A stretch of 64,000 bases of DNA from Corynebacterium aurimucosum ATCC 700975 (GCF_000022905.1 NC_012590.1:1054001-1118000), one strand, 5' to 3'; shown: positions 17,799-27,223, counted from the stretch's first letter. Translations and numbers: made by a program. Notes: generated by a model not told the origin, from the letters alone.

Positions 17799-18626
17799 CG
17801 GGGACGCGAAGGCTCGTGGACCGGCCGGCAGCGGCGAGGCGAGGGGATCGGCCGGGGCAGTGAACTCCCAATCGGCGTCGGGGTCGAGTGCCGGCGGGAC
17901 GGCGGGATTGTCCGGGTCGAGCGGCAGCGGTGGGACCGCAGGCGCGAAGAGCTCGGCAGAGTGAGTAGGGTCTGTGGGATCGAGGGGAAGGTCCACTGCG
18001 ATGCGGCCCGCAGCAACATAAGCCCGAGCGGCCAGGGAAGCACCGGACTGGGTGGCGGCCGCGAATGCGGCGGCCAGTGCCGGGGTATCGGAGAGCTCAG
18101 CACACGGCCCGAGGACGAGGTTGTCGTGGGTGGCGAGGACGGTGCCGTCGAGAAGCGCAAGCGTCACGATAAGCTGCTCGGTTCCCATCTCACGCAGCTG
18201 GTGTGCGGTGAGCTCGCCTTCCGCGACGCGGACAAGCGCGCCGTGGCCCCCGCTGAGCAGGGCAGTACCCGCCGGCTGATTGTTCGCCGGAATCATCCAC
18301 GGGTCGAGTCCCACGGCAACGGCGACCTCCACCTCTCCGTCTACAATCTCGACGGTGGCATGCGTTGCTGGAGTCATCGCCGCTGTGCGCAGACGATTGA
18401 GCGCGGGATACTCGGCAGACTCCTCGCCATCGAGCGCACCAAGAAAACCGAAATCCGATCGCACGCGCCAGCCTCCCGTGGTGGGGTCGGGGAGCAAGGA
18501 AACGTCGACAAGCGCAGGCTGCTGCGCCAAACCCGGGATGCTCAACGCGGTGGAGAGATTCACGTGCTCAAGAATCGCGACGTGCTCGACACCAAAGTAA
18601 GACGGAGCCAGCGGATACAGCGCCAT
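17784..18626 (-). CDS. Hypothetical protein with Pro/Asp-rich tail
   Basis: Unrecognised protein of 280 aa, with no signal peptide and no membrane helix. The N-terminal 200 residues look globular, with segments such as WRVRSDFGFLGALDGEESAEYP that recall small beta-barrel DNA- or protein-binding folds, but this is only a resemblance. The last 70 residues are rich in Pro, Asp and Ala (PLDPTDPTHSAE, PLDPDNPAVPPALDPD). I prefer ATG 18626 (MALYPLAPSYFG) to a GTG 15 bp upstream because TTGAGG lies before it. The final codons fall in the right-hand 103-bp repeat. It is divergent from zupT. Confidence 0.7.
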   Translation of the reverse strand: MALYPLAPSYFGVEHVAILEHVNLSTALSIPGLAQQPALVDVSLLPDPTTGGWRVRSDFGFLGALDGEESAEYPALNRLRTAAMTPATHATVEIVDGEVEVAVAVGLDPWMIPANNQPAGTALLSGGHGALVRVAEGELTAHQLREMGTEQLIVTLALLDGTVLATHDNLVLGPCAELSDTPALAAAFAAATQSGASLAARAYVAAGRIAVDLPLDPTDPTHSAELFAPAVPPLPLDPDNPAVPPALDPDADWEFTAPADPLASPLPAGPRAFASPKDTF

Positions 18627-18706
18627 GGTTGCGACAGTCACCTCAAGAGTCAGATGGGATGCGATGGACTTCTTTCAAGCTTACGCAGAGGCCGGGTTAG
18701 ACACGC

Positions 18707-18720
18707 TATAGTTTCCCACT
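18707..18720 (+). promoter_or_regulatory. Leaderless promoter of zupT
   Basis: TATAGT at 18707-18712 ends 8 bp before the ATG at 18721, and no ribosome binding site intervenes. Transcription would start at or next to the A of the start codon. No clear -35 is seen, as is common in corynebacteria. Confidence 0.5.
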
Positions 18721-19518
18721 ATGGACTTAGCCACCATTGCGTTCGCTTTCAGCCTCGTGCTGCTGTCGGGCTTGTCGACGTCCATCGGTGGCGCCCTAGC
18801 CGTCGGCAAGCGCGAGCCTGGCCCGAAGTTCATGGCGGCTGCGCTGGGTTTATCCGCGGGCGTGATGCTCTACGTCTCCTTTATGGAAATCCTGCCGGAA
18901 GCCCTGAAGAAGCTAGAGAGCACTCTCGGGGACGAAGCGCGCGCCACCTGGACGATGATGGGGGCGTTCTTCGCGGGCATTGCGATTATCACCATCATTG
19001 ACCGCCTCGTGCCGGAGGAGATTAACCCGCACGAGCCGGCCACGACCGAAGAAGAAGCCCGGCGTAAAAGGCTGATTAAGACCGGCATGTTCACCGCCTT
19101 CGCGCTGGCCATCCACAATTTCCCCGAGGGCTTCGCCACGTTCCTCTCGGGCCTGGAAGCCCCAGAGATCGCCATTCCCGTTGCCGTGGCTATTGCCATC
19201 CACAACATCCCCGAGGGCATTGCGGTGGCGGTGCCCCTGCGCAGCGCAACGGGCTCACGCAAGAAGGCCTTCTGGTGGGCCACGCTATCTGGCTTAGCCG
19301 AGCCCCTCGGCGCTCTCATCGGCTTCGCGCTGCTGATGCCATTTATCGGGCCGATGACCTTCGGCATCAGCTTCGCTGTCATCGCCGGCATCATGGTGTT
19401 CATCTCCTTGGATGAGCTCTTGCCCACGGCGGAGGAAACCGGCGAACACCACTGCGCCATCTACGGCCTTATCGCCGGCATGGCGGTCATGGCGGTTTCA
19501 CTCGCGCTGTTTATTTAG
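18721..19518 (+). CDS. zupT: Zinc transporter ZupT (ZIP family)
   Basis: Metal importer of 265 aa in the cytoplasmic membrane. The paired metal-site motifs HNFPEG (His132) and HNIPEG (His161) in helices IV and V are diagnostic of ZIP proteins of the ZupT/GufA type. About eight hydrophobic helices are visible, with an acidic, Arg/Lys-containing loop at about residues 98-120 (PEEINPHEPATTEEEARRK). The likely substrate is Zn2+, with possible uptake of Fe2+, Mn2+ or Co2+ as in E. coli ZupT. The gene ends 4 bp from the convergent DUF808 gene. No Zur-like site was recognised. Confidence 0.92.
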   Translation: MDLATIAFAFSLVLLSGLSTSIGGALAVGKREPGPKFMAAALGLSAGVMLYVSFMEILPEALKKLESTLGDEARATWTMMGAFFAGIAIITIIDRLVPEEINPHEPATTEEEARRKRLIKTGMFTAFALAIHNFPEGFATFLSGLEAPEIAIPVAVAIAIHNIPEGIAVAVPLRSATGSRKKAFWWATLSGLAEPLGALIGFALLMPFIGPMTFGISFAVIAGIMVFISLDELLPTAEETGEHHCAIYGLIAGMAVMAVSLALFI

Positions 19519-19521
19519 AGG

Positions 19522-20442
19522 TTATTTCACGCGCTCCGCGGTGGCCTTGACCGCCATGACAATGCTGACGATGACGGCGCCCAGAATAAAGCCGCACAGC
19601 ATGGACAAGCCGGTGTCCGCCAACCAGGCGAGGGCGCCGTTGTTGATGCTCTCTGTCACGTGGTGGATGAAGCCATAAGGCTGCTCGGCGCCGAATTCGC
19701 TCAGGCCCTTGACCACGATGTGGCCGCCGACCCACAGCATGGCGGCGGTGCCGATGATGCCGATGATGTTGAGCACGATGGGCATGCCCTTCACCAACGC
19801 GGTACCCAGGGCGGAGTCACCATCGTGGCGCTTGAGCAGGGCGACGCCGATGTCATCCATCTTGACTAGCAGCCCGACGGCGCCATAGACACCCAAGGTG
19901 AGGAGGACACCGACGGTGACTAGGGTGCCGAGGCGCAGCCAGAAGGGTTGGTCCATGACCTCGTTGAGGGAGATGACCATGATCTCGGCGGAGAGGATGA
20001 GGTCCGTGGTGATAGCGGACTTGACCAGGGAGTCTTCGGCCTCAGGGCCTCTTTCTTCTGCTGGCTTTTCCTCCTTTTCGCCGCGGTGGAAAACTGAGTG
20101 GAAGATCTTCTCCGCGCCCTCGAAGCACAGGTAAGTACCGCCGCACATGAGGATGGGGGTAAGTGCCCAGGGCGCGATCCACGACAGGATGAGCGCGATG
20201 GGCAGGATGATGACGAGCTTGTTGATGAGCGAGCCCTTGGTGATGCGCCAGATCATTGGCAGCTCGCGCTGCGGCTTGACGCCCTGGACATATTGGGGCG
20301 TGACGGCGGCGTCATCGACGACGACACCGGCGGCTTTCATCGAAGTCTTTCCGGCTAGCGCTGCCACGTCGTCGACGCTGGAGGCAGCGGAGCGGGCGAT
20401 CAGGGCGACGTCGTCAAGCAGGGCAAAGAGGCCACCGGCCAT
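19522..20442 (-). CDS. DUF808 family inner-membrane protein (YedI-like)
   Basis: Membrane protein of 306 aa. The N-terminus MAGGLFALLDDVALIARSA and the following KTSMKAAGVVVDDAAVTPQYVQG are the conserved opening of the DUF808 family. About seven hydrophobic segments follow, with a charged loop HRGEKEEKPAEERGPEAED at about residues 118-137. Family function is unknown; its placement next to zupT is not conserved enough to argue for a role. Start ATG 20442 with AAGGAT upstream. Confidence 0.85.
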   Translation of the reverse strand: MAGGLFALLDDVALIARSAASSVDDVAALAGKTSMKAAGVVVDDAAVTPQYVQGVKPQRELPMIWRITKGSLINKLVIILPIALILSWIAPWALTPILMCGGTYLCFEGAEKIFHSVFHRGEKEEKPAEERGPEAEDSLVKSAITTDLILSAEIMVISLNEVMDQPFWLRLGTLVTVGVLLTLGVYGAVGLLVKMDDIGVALLKRHDGDSALGTALVKGMPIVLNIIGIIGTAAMLWVGGHIVVKGLSEFGAEQPYGFIHHVTESINNGALAWLADTGLSMLCGFILGAVIVSIVMAVKATAERVK

Positions 20443-20484
20443 GGCTCACATCCTTAGGGGTAGGGGAGAAGTGTCTCCCCAACT

Positions 20485-21021
20485 TTACTCGGCAGGAACG
20501 AGCTCTACATCCTCTGCCCATGTGAGGTCCATGCCCAGCGTGCGCAGCCAATTCATGGCGTCATCGCCGTAACGCGTGATGCCCTCGACGGCGGCCAGCG
20601 TGCGCTCCATGGCGCGCTCGGCCTCCTCGGCACTGATGAGGCCGTTGGAGGTGGCCGCGGCTAGCTCGTCGATGTCGAGCACGTCGACCGGCTCGCCGGA
20701 GGTAGAAACCAAGTCGACGTAGAGATCGCGGGTGGTCCACACGTCCCCGTCAACGTCGATGTCGGCGATGTCGATGTAGAAGTCCTGGTGCACGTCCACG
20801 CCCTCGCGGAAGTGGAAGATATTGGCGCGCAGGCCGAGCTCCGGCAGCAGCCAAGACTCGAGGTAGCCGAAGCGCGGGTGGTTGGCGCCGCGGGCCATGT
20901 ACAGGCCAAAATCGGTGACCCGGTAGGTGTCTACCTCGCGCTGGAAACCTTTCGGGTCGACATTGATGTTGTCGGCCGTATTGAAGGTCTCTTGCTTGAC
21001 TGGGTGCAGATCTGTGCTCAT
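20485..21021 (-). CDS. DUF402 domain protein
   Basis: Cytoplasmic protein of 178 aa of the DUF402 (FomD-like) family. The core FHFREGVDVHQDFYIDIADIDVDGDVWTT-type segment is seen at about residues 60-90, with the acidic metal-binding pattern of the family (DIADIDVDGD, then DLYVDLV). Members are nucleotide phosphohydrolases in the cases studied; the substrate here is unknown. ATG 21021 overlaps the stop of the upstream secreted-protein gene by one base (TAATG), so the two are co-translated. Confidence 0.82.
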   Translation of the reverse strand: MSTDLHPVKQETFNTADNINVDPKGFQREVDTYRVTDFGLYMARGANHPRFGYLESWLLPELGLRANIFHFREGVDVHQDFYIDIADIDVDGDVWTTRDLYVDLVSTSGEPVDVLDIDELAAATSNGLISAEEAERAMERTLAAVEGITRYGDDAMNWLRTLGMDLTWAEDVELVPAE

Positions 21022-21740
21022 TAGTTCACCTCGAGGTAAGCCGCGGTAGGTGGGAAGGAACACGAGGATTCTGCAGTGTTGACCGCACCGGAGAGGACCG
21101 CCACGACGGTGCCCTTGCCAGTCGTTGCGCGGCCCGAGACAGTGGTTGGTCCATCGGTGTTGATGCCGTTGTTGAACAGGGGAGTGGTGCCAAACTGGAA
21201 GGTGTCCAGGTTGAACCACTGGACGCGCATGTCGCCCTGCTCTTCAGCGGCGGTCGGGGTACCCAGCGCGGTGAAGAGGAAGACTGCTTCGCCTTCACCT
21301 GCACCTGGGGCCGGCATATCAGTCGGGCCAGGCACGGCGATGGCGGAACCCACCGAGTCGCCCTGCCCGCCGATGCACTGCGCGGAGACCGTGGGCCAGT
21401 AGAACTGGCGGAAGCCGGGGTTATTTCCCTCCGGCATGGCAACGCCGCCCTCGCCGCCTTCACCAGCAGTGAAGTTGAGTGCGGTGAGGATGGCGCTGCG
21501 GGCCTCCTGTGGGATCCATGGCTGTGCGGCGAAAGCACGAACGCGCTCCTGCGTCTCCGGGGTGGGACGGCCGAGGCTGTCCAGCGGGTTGCTGCTCTGT
21601 GGGATACTCACGAGCGAGGAGAGGTCGGGGGCGCCGGCGTGTGCGGGCGTGATGCTGAGCAGGCCCATCATCACGGCAGCAGTGAGTCCGGCGACGCCAC
21701 GACGGGCGGAGCGGGAAGAGTGCTGTTCGGAAAAGGCCAT
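21021..21740 (-). CDS. Secreted protein of unknown function
   Basis: A 239-aa protein with a Sec signal peptide: basic RSARR, a hydrophobic core about residues 16-32, and a cleavage site after TPAHA (residue 35). The mature part has a Cys in SAQCIGGQG and one near the C-terminus (ESSCSFPP), possibly a disulfide. Gly-rich stretches occur in the middle. It resembles small exported proteins of corynebacteria and mycobacteria, but I cannot name a family. ATG 21740 follows AAGGA. It heads a two-gene operon with the DUF402 gene. Confidence 0.75.
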   Translation of the reverse strand: MAFSEQHSSRSARRGVAGLTAAVMMGLLSITPAHAGAPDLSSLVSIPQSSNPLDSLGRPTPETQERVRAFAAQPWIPQEARSAILTALNFTAGEGGEGGVAMPEGNNPGFRQFYWPTVSAQCIGGQGDSVGSAIAVPGPTDMPAPGAGEGEAVFLFTALGTPTAAEEQGDMRVQWFNLDTFQFGTTPLFNNGINTDGPTTVSGRATTGKGTVVAVLSGAVNTAESSCSFPPTAAYLEVN

Positions 21741-21896
21741 GGAAAATCCTTGTGTGTGGGTGGGGGACGTGACGGCAGAAACTAAATCACATGCGTCACA
21801 ATAGTATCTGCTGCCACAATATTCACTTTTTTGGTGTAGTCAACTCTAAATAGAGGTCTACTGTGCAGTATGTCGACTGTTGATACCAATCTGTTA

Positions 21897-21920
21897 CATC
21901 CCGCAGCGCTCTGCGGGATG
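21897..21920. other. Perfect hairpin between two divergent genes
   Basis: CATCCCGCAG-CGCT-CTGCGGGATG is a 10-bp stem with a 4-nt loop. It lies upstream of both typA and the secreted-protein gene, so it cannot be a terminator for either. No T-run follows on either strand. It may be an operator or a 5' UTR structure of typA (start 22002). Confidence 0.6.
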
Positions 21921-22001
21921 CTGCACATCAAAGAGCTAGAGAGTATATTTAAGGGCCGTTCATACCGCTAACGCATCATGCTTTTAAGGAGCACCCCACA
22001 C

Positions 22002-23912
22002 GTGAGTAATACTGAGTTCCGTAACGTAGCCATCGTCGCGCACGTTGACCACGGTAAAACCACCCTCGTCAACGGCATGCTGGAGCAGTCCGGCGCTTTC
22101 GGCGACCATGGCGAACACTCGGATCGCGTCATGGACTCCAATGATCAGGAGCGCGAGCGCGGCATCACCATTCTGGCGAAGAACACGGCCATCCACCGCA
22201 AGGGCCTGGGCAAGGACGGCGGGGATCTCATCATCAACGTCATCGACACCCCGGGCCACGCCGACTTCGGTGGCGAGGTGGAGCGCGGCATCTCGATGGT
22301 CGACGGCGTTGTGCTGCTTGTCGACGCCTCCGAAGGCCCCCTCCCGCAGACCCGCTTCGTGCTCACTAAGGCTCTGGAGGCGAAGCTGCCGGTCATCATT
22401 TGCGTGAATAAGACCGACCGCCCCGACGCCCGCATCGATGAGGTCGTCACCGAGGCCCAGGACCTGCTGCTGGAAATCGCCGCCGGCCTGGAGGATGAGG
22501 AAGCAGCCGCTGCAGCCGAGGAGCTTTTGGATCTGCCAGTTCTCTACGCTTCCGGTCGCGAGGGCAAGGCCTCCACGGAGAACCCGGGCAACGGTAATGT
22601 CCCGAACGCCGATGATCTGCAGGCGCTTTTCGACGTCATCTATGACGTCCTCCCCGAGCCCTCCGCCAAGGTCGACGCTCCTCTGCAGGCGCACGTGACC
22701 AACTTGGACTCCGATGACTTCCTTGGTCGTATCGCCCTGCTGCGCATCTACTCCGGCACTATCAAGAAGGGCCAGCAGGTGGCTTGGATGCACTATGACG
22801 AGGAAGGAGAGATGCACACCAAGACAGTCAAGGTGGCGGAGCTGCTTCGCACCGTCGGCTTCCAGCGCCAGCCGGATACCGAGGCTATTGCCGGTGACAT
22901 CGTTGCCATCTCCGGTATTTCCGACATCATGATTGGTGACACCATCGCGGATGTCGAGCACCCAGAGCCGCTGCCGCGCATCAAGGTCGACGAGCCAGCC
23001 ATTTCCATGACCATTGGTGTCAACACCTCCCCGATGGCAGGCCAGGGCGGAGGCGATAAGCTGACCGCTCGTATGGTCAAGGCCCGCCTGGACCAGGAGC
23101 TCATCGGTAACGTCTCCATCAAGGTGCTGCCGACCGAGCGCCCGGATGCTTGGGAGGTTCAGGGCCGCGGCGAGATGGCTCTGTCCGTGCTCATCGAGAA
23201 CATGCGCCGTGAGGGCTTCGAGTTGACCGTCGGCAAGCCGCAGGTAGTCACCCAGGTCATCGACGGAAAGACGATGGAGCCGTACGAGATGCTCACCATC
23301 GATTCCCCCTCCGAGCACCAGGGTGCCATCACCCAGCTGCTGGCCGCCCGCAAGGGCCAGATGCAGTCCATGGATGTCCGCGAGGGCGACTGGGTACGCA
23401 TGGTCTTCCGCATCCCGGCCCGCGGCCTCATCGGTTTCCGCACCCAGTTCCTGACGGAGACCCGTGGCTCCGGCATCGCTAACTCCATCTCCGACGGCCT
23501 CGACGTCTGGGCCGGCGACATCAAGGCCCGCCCGACCGGCTCACTCGTGGCTGACCGTTCCGGCCAGATCACCGCCTACGCTCTGCAGCAGCTGGCAGAC
23601 CGCGGTGACTTCTTCGTGGAGCCGGGCATGGAGGCTTATGAGGGCATGGTTGTCGGCGCCAACAACCGTGATGAGGATATGGATATCAACATCACCAAGG
23701 AAAAGAAGCTGACCAACATGCGCTCCGCCACCGCGGATGCCACCGTGACCTTGGCCAAGGCCAAGACCCTGTCCCTTGATGAGGCGCTGGAGTTCTGTGG
23801 CACCGACGAGTGCGTCGAGGTCGGCCCGAAGGTCCTGCGTGTGCGCAAGGTTGAGCTTTCTGCCACCGACCGCAAGCGCGCGGCCGCACGCGCTAAGCAG
23901 CTCAACAAGTAG
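22002..23912 (+). CDS. typA: Ribosome-associated GTPase TypA/BipA
   Basis: Translational GTPase of 636 aa of the EF-G superfamily that acts in 50S subunit assembly and stress adaptation. G1 is AHVDHGKTT, G2 contains ERERGITILAKN, G3 is DTPGHADF and G4 is NKTD. The BipA-specific C-terminal domain follows (ANSISDGLDVWAGDIKARPTGSLV and onward). GTG 22002 is chosen over an in-frame ATG 24 bp upstream, because TTAAGGAG lies 10 bp before the GTG and would be inside the longer version. It starts a conserved run continuing with lpqW and mshB. Confidence 0.95.
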   Translation: MSNTEFRNVAIVAHVDHGKTTLVNGMLEQSGAFGDHGEHSDRVMDSNDQERERGITILAKNTAIHRKGLGKDGGDLIINVIDTPGHADFGGEVERGISMVDGVVLLVDASEGPLPQTRFVLTKALEAKLPVIICVNKTDRPDARIDEVVTEAQDLLLEIAAGLEDEEAAAAAEELLDLPVLYASGREGKASTENPGNGNVPNADDLQALFDVIYDVLPEPSAKVDAPLQAHVTNLDSDDFLGRIALLRIYSGTIKKGQQVAWMHYDEEGEMHTKTVKVAELLRTVGFQRQPDTEAIAGDIVAISGISDIMIGDTIADVEHPEPLPRIKVDEPAISMTIGVNTSPMAGQGGGDKLTARMVKARLDQELIGNVSIKVLPTERPDAWEVQGRGEMALSVLIENMRREGFELTVGKPQVVTQVIDGKTMEPYEMLTIDSPSEHQGAITQLLAARKGQMQSMDVREGDWVRMVFRIPARGLIGFRTQFLTETRGSGIANSISDGLDVWAGDIKARPTGSLVADRSGQITAYALQQLADRGDFFVEPGMEAYEGMVVGANNRDEDMDINITKEKKLTNMRSATADATVTLAKAKTLSLDEALEFCGTDECVEVGPKVLRVRKVELSATDRKRAAARAKQLNK

Positions 23913-23996
23913 GGGGAGCCGTGGGGCGTCGTCAAGCGCCGCCCCAGGGTACTAAACTAGCGCGGAAGAGTTTTTCGGATTTAGAGGTTGTGTGGA

Positions 23997-25598
23997 GTGG
24001 ACGGTTTCCTGCCTAGGCTTGGGGTCATCCTCGCAGCCGCCCTGCTCACTGCCTGCCAGGCTAACCCTGGCCCGCCGCCGGTGGTGGACGAGGATGATCG
24101 CAGCGCCACTCCAACGAATTCCAGCACGACGGCACCACCGCGGGAAGCGGCACCCGAAGAGGATGCTCTGCCGAAGCGCAGCACCGTGTCCATCGGGGTC
24201 GACCCGCTGCGTGGCGGGCTCAATCCGCACCTGGTGGTAAATAACTCCGAGCTGGTTAATCAGATTGCGGAGCTAGTGTTGCCCTCTGCTTTCCACGGCA
24301 CCGAGATGGACACGGATGTCCTGGAATCTGCCGAGGAGATCGAAGCCCCCGAAGGCGTTGCGATGCGTGTGCGCTATACCATCGCCGCTCCAGCTCAATG
24401 GTCTGATGGCACGCCGATCAGTGGTTCCGACTTTTACTATTTGTGGTCCCAGATAACTCGCACCCCGGGGGCTAAGAATGTTTCTGGCTATCGGGCTATC
24501 GAGGCCGTGCGGACCTCCGGCAACGGGCGGGTGGTGACCGTGGACTTCAGCCACCGCGTCGAAGTCTGGCACAAACTCTTTGCCCATCTGATGCCCTCCC
24601 ACCTTCTAGAAGACAGGGATTTCGCCTCAGTGCTGGCCGACGGGATCCCCGCCTCCGCTGGGCGCTACCTCGTGGAAAGCATGGACCGCGGGCGAGGAAT
24701 CATCACTCTCAACCGCAATGACCGTTTCTGGGGAGAAGATCCCGCGAATATTGACGTCATCCAGCTGCGCGCTGTTCGCGATACCGCGCAGGCGGTGAAT
24801 ATGCTGCGCTCGCGCCAGATCGGTTTTGCTGATTTCACCCCACAACAGACCACCCTGGAGAACTTGAGCCTGCTCAGCAATGTCAATACCGGTGTGGTGA
24901 TACGGCAACGCCAGCTCCGCTTGGAAATGTCTGCCGCGGAGGGCGCTCTCAATGAGCAGCCCCAGCGCCGTGCGTTAGCCTCGCTTCTGGATACCGACCA
25001 GATAGCCCGCTTGGCCACCGGCCGCGCCTCGGAGCTGGAGCCTGGGCACAACCCCTTTGGCAGCAACGCGGAGCTTGCCCCGCTGCGTGAGCGTGCGGGA
25101 CGCAAACCCGTGCGCATCGGCGTGGATCCCCAGAACCCTACTGCTTTGGCCGCAGCCACCACCATCGTGGACGTCTTGCAGGCCAAAGCCATCGACGCGG
25201 AGGTCGTCACCGAACGCCTGACCACCATTACCTCCGACCTGCTTCCGGCGGGCAAGGTGGATGCCGTGGTGGCGTGGGATGAGAACGGTAGCGATGCGAT
25301 GAGCTTGGCCAATTACTTCGTGTGCGCTACGCCGACGCGCCCAGCGGCAACGCTGTCGGGTTTCTGCCCAGACAACTCCGCGGAGTCCGCCCTTGGCATC
25401 CTCTCCGGTGAGCTGGATTCCGAGGCCGCCGAAGAACGGGTGGAGCAGCTCAATAAGGAAGAAGTGCTCTTCGTCCCGCTGCTCAATGAGGTGCGAGTCC
25501 ACGCTTTGGGCAAGGGTATTGTTGGCCCCGGACAAAGCATTAAGGACTGGGATTCCGGTCTGATTAGCGCACCGCAGTGGAGGAAAGACGATGATTAA
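23997..25598 (+). CDS. lpqW: LpqW-type substrate-binding-like lipoprotein
   Basis: Lipoprotein of about 533 aa with the solute-binding family 5 (oligopeptide-binding) fold. The lipobox LLTAC puts the lipidated Cys at residue 20. Family segments include GLNPHLVVNNSELVNQIAELV, RYTIAAPAQWSDGTPISGSDF and ASAGRYLVE. In mycobacteria and C. glutamicum, LpqW controls branching of lipomannan and lipoarabinomannan synthesis rather than transport. The assignment rests mainly on the order typA-lpqW-mshB shared with M. tuberculosis. I chose GTG 23997 because AGAGG lies 9 bp upstream; TTG 23988 is an alternative. The stop overlaps mshB. Confidence 0.82.
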   Translation: MDGFLPRLGVILAAALLTACQANPGPPPVVDEDDRSATPTNSSTTAPPREAAPEEDALPKRSTVSIGVDPLRGGLNPHLVVNNSELVNQIAELVLPSAFHGTEMDTDVLESAEEIEAPEGVAMRVRYTIAAPAQWSDGTPISGSDFYYLWSQITRTPGAKNVSGYRAIEAVRTSGNGRVVTVDFSHRVEVWHKLFAHLMPSHLLEDRDFASVLADGIPASAGRYLVESMDRGRGIITLNRNDRFWGEDPANIDVIQLRAVRDTAQAVNMLRSRQIGFADFTPQQTTLENLSLLSNVNTGVVIRQRQLRLEMSAAEGALNEQPQRRALASLLDTDQIARLATGRASELEPGHNPFGSNAELAPLRERAGRKPVRIGVDPQNPTALAAATTIVDVLQAKAIDAEVVTERLTTITSDLLPAGKVDAVVAWDENGSDAMSLANYFVCATPTRPAATLSGFCPDNSAESALGILSGELDSEAAEERVEQLNKEEVLFVPLLNEVRVHALGKGIVGPGQSIKDWDSGLISAPQWRKDDD

Positions 25599-26457
25599 GG
25601 ATCTCGCGGGCTACCGCGTCGTGGCTGTTCACGCTCACCCGGATGATGAGGTGCTCTTTACCGGCGGCACGCTGGCGGATTTGTCCGCACGCGGCGCGCA
25701 GGTCACCGTGATTACCGCGACGCTGGGTGAGGAAGGCGAGATCATCGGCGAGCCTTATCAAGGCCTCGCGGAAACCGGTCAGCTGGGAGGCTTCCGTGCT
25801 TGGGAGCTCAAGCACGCGCTCGACGCTTTAGGAGTCGAGGGCATTCAGCTGGGCGGGTTCGGGCACTTCCGTGATTCCGGGATGGAAGGCTCGCCCGCTC
25901 ACGAGAATCCGCGGGCCCTGGTGAACCGCGTGGACGAGGCCACAGAGTTGTTACACGGCCACCTTGCTGTGCTGCGACCACACGCGGTGTTGACTTATGG
26001 TCCGGACGGCGGCTACGGGCACCCCGACCATATCGCCGTGCACAAGGCCGTGCACGCGGCTGCCGAGCCCGAGCAGCGTATCTGGTGGGCCGTCTTCGAA
26101 CGCACCGCGCACTATCGCGGCCTCGAGGCTGTCACACCTCCGGAGGGCTGGAGCTTGCCGGATAAGGAGTACCTGGACAACTTCACGAACGCTGACTGCG
26201 ATATCACCTACGAGCTCACTGACGCGGCTCTCAGCGCCAAGCGCGCAGCGATGCTGGCCCACGCCACGCAGATCTGGCTTGCCGACGGTTCCCTCACCCC
26301 CGTCAACCCGCACGCCGTCCAAGTGGGGCTCAAGGACCCCGCGCAGGTTCCCGCAGCCTATGCCTTGTCGAATTTGCTCACCATGCCTCTGCTGCGTCAG
26401 GAGTTCTACCAATTGGGACAGGGAGAGCCACAGGATTCATTGCTGGGGGAGAAGTGA
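25591..26457 (+). CDS. mshB: GlcNAc-Ins deacetylase of mycothiol synthesis
   Basis: Zinc metallohydrolase of the LmbE family, 288 aa. It removes the acetyl group from GlcNAc-inositol, the second step to mycothiol, the main low-molecular-weight thiol of actinobacteria. The zinc and catalytic motif AHPDDE lies at residues about 15-20, and the second motif GYGHPDHIAVH near residue 145. The ATG follows GGAGGAAAG and overlaps the lpqW stop by 8 bp; the 3' end overlaps the next gene by 4 bp, so these genes form one operon. Confidence 0.94.
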   Translation: MIKDLAGYRVVAVHAHPDDEVLFTGGTLADLSARGAQVTVITATLGEEGEIIGEPYQGLAETGQLGGFRAWELKHALDALGVEGIQLGGFGHFRDSGMEGSPAHENPRALVNRVDEATELLHGHLAVLRPHAVLTYGPDGGYGHPDHIAVHKAVHAAAEPEQRIWWAVFERTAHYRGLEAVTPPEGWSLPDKEYLDNFTNADCDITYELTDAALSAKRAAMLAHATQIWLADGSLTPVNPHAVQVGLKDPAQVPAAYALSNLLTMPLLRQEFYQLGQGEPQDSLLGEK

Positions 26458-26846
26458 CCGAGCGCGCCATTCGTACTGACTTCTCTCGCGGCGAGCAAGT
26501 GGGGGGCCTAGTGTGGCTCGTTCTAGGAGCACTCTGCTCGCTGACCCTCGAGGTGGTTTATCTCACCGCTCGGGTGCCGTGGCCCGGCGAGACCGGGATG
26601 GCCTTTCCCATCACGATCCTCATCGCTTTCTGGTTCAACGGAGTGTTAACCCGCACAGCCCGCCTGTGGAGTGAGAATCCCTACATCGCCGGTGTGCCAG
26701 GGCTGGCGTGGGTGGGAGGATTTCTCGCGTTCATGCTGGGAGCCGCCATGGGGGATAGCAGCCTGCTGCCCAATAATATTCTCAGCCTGCTGCTGTTCGC
26801 CGCGGGAATCGCGGGTAGCGTTTGGCCATTTTTCGCCTCGGAGTAG
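26454..26846 (+). CDS. Small membrane protein linked to mshB
   Basis: A 130-aa protein with four hydrophobic helices (about residues 16-36, 45-62, 77-97 and 103-122) and a short basic N-terminus. The GTG start overlaps mshB by 4 bp. A membrane protein of similar size follows mshB in mycobacteria (Rv1171), so the pairing is conserved, but the function is unknown. I see no motif that would suggest an enzyme. Confidence 0.8.
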   Translation: MTERAIRTDFSRGEQVGGLVWLVLGALCSLTLEVVYLTARVPWPGETGMAFPITILIAFWFNGVLTRTARLWSENPYIAGVPGLAWVGGFLAFMLGAAMGDSSLLPNNILSLLLFAAGIAGSVWPFFASE

Positions 26847-26896
26847 CATACTGTTAGTCGTAGAAAACCCGTGACACACAGGAGTTTAAACACCTT

Positions 26897-27220
26897 ATGA
26901 CTTACACCATCGCGCAGCCTTGCGTCGACGTGATGGACCGCGGCTGCGTTGAAGAGTGCCCGGTCGACTGCATCTACGAGGGCAAGCGCATGCTCTACAT
27001 CCACCCGGACGAGTGCGTGGACTGCGGCGCCTGCGAGCCGGCTTGCCCGGTGGAGGCCATCTTCTACGAGGATGATGTCCCGGATGAGTGGCTGGACTAC
27101 AACGATGCCAACGCAGCCTTCTTCGACGATCTCGGCTCCCCGGGCGGCGCAGCAGCTCTCGGCCCGCAGGACTTTGACGTCCCGATGATCGCTGCACTCC
27201 CGCCCCAGAACCAGGAGTAG
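26897..27220 (+). CDS. fdxC: Seven-iron ferredoxin FdxC
   Basis: Actinobacterial 7Fe ferredoxin of 107 aa carrying one [3Fe-4S] and one [4Fe-4S] cluster. The N-terminal set is Cys9, Cys17 and Cys21 ([17 protein letters not shown]), and the second set is [12 protein letters not shown] at about residues 40-51. The C-terminal third is acidic ([22 protein letters not shown]). It is an electron donor for unidentified reductases or oxygenases. It sits 3 bp from dapC, the same order as fdxC-dapC in mycobacteria. Confidence 0.95.
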   Translation: MTYTIAQPCVDVMDRGCVEECPVDCIYEGKRMLYIHPDECVDCGACEPACPVEAIFYEDDVPDEWLDYNDANAAFFDDLGSPGGAAALGPQDFDVPMIAALPPQNQE

Positions 27221-27223
27221 ACC

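Noticed and set aside
23924..23945. Terminator after typA
   Set aside because: TGGGGCG/CGCCCCA can form a 7-bp stem but no T-run follows, so I left it out of the feature list.
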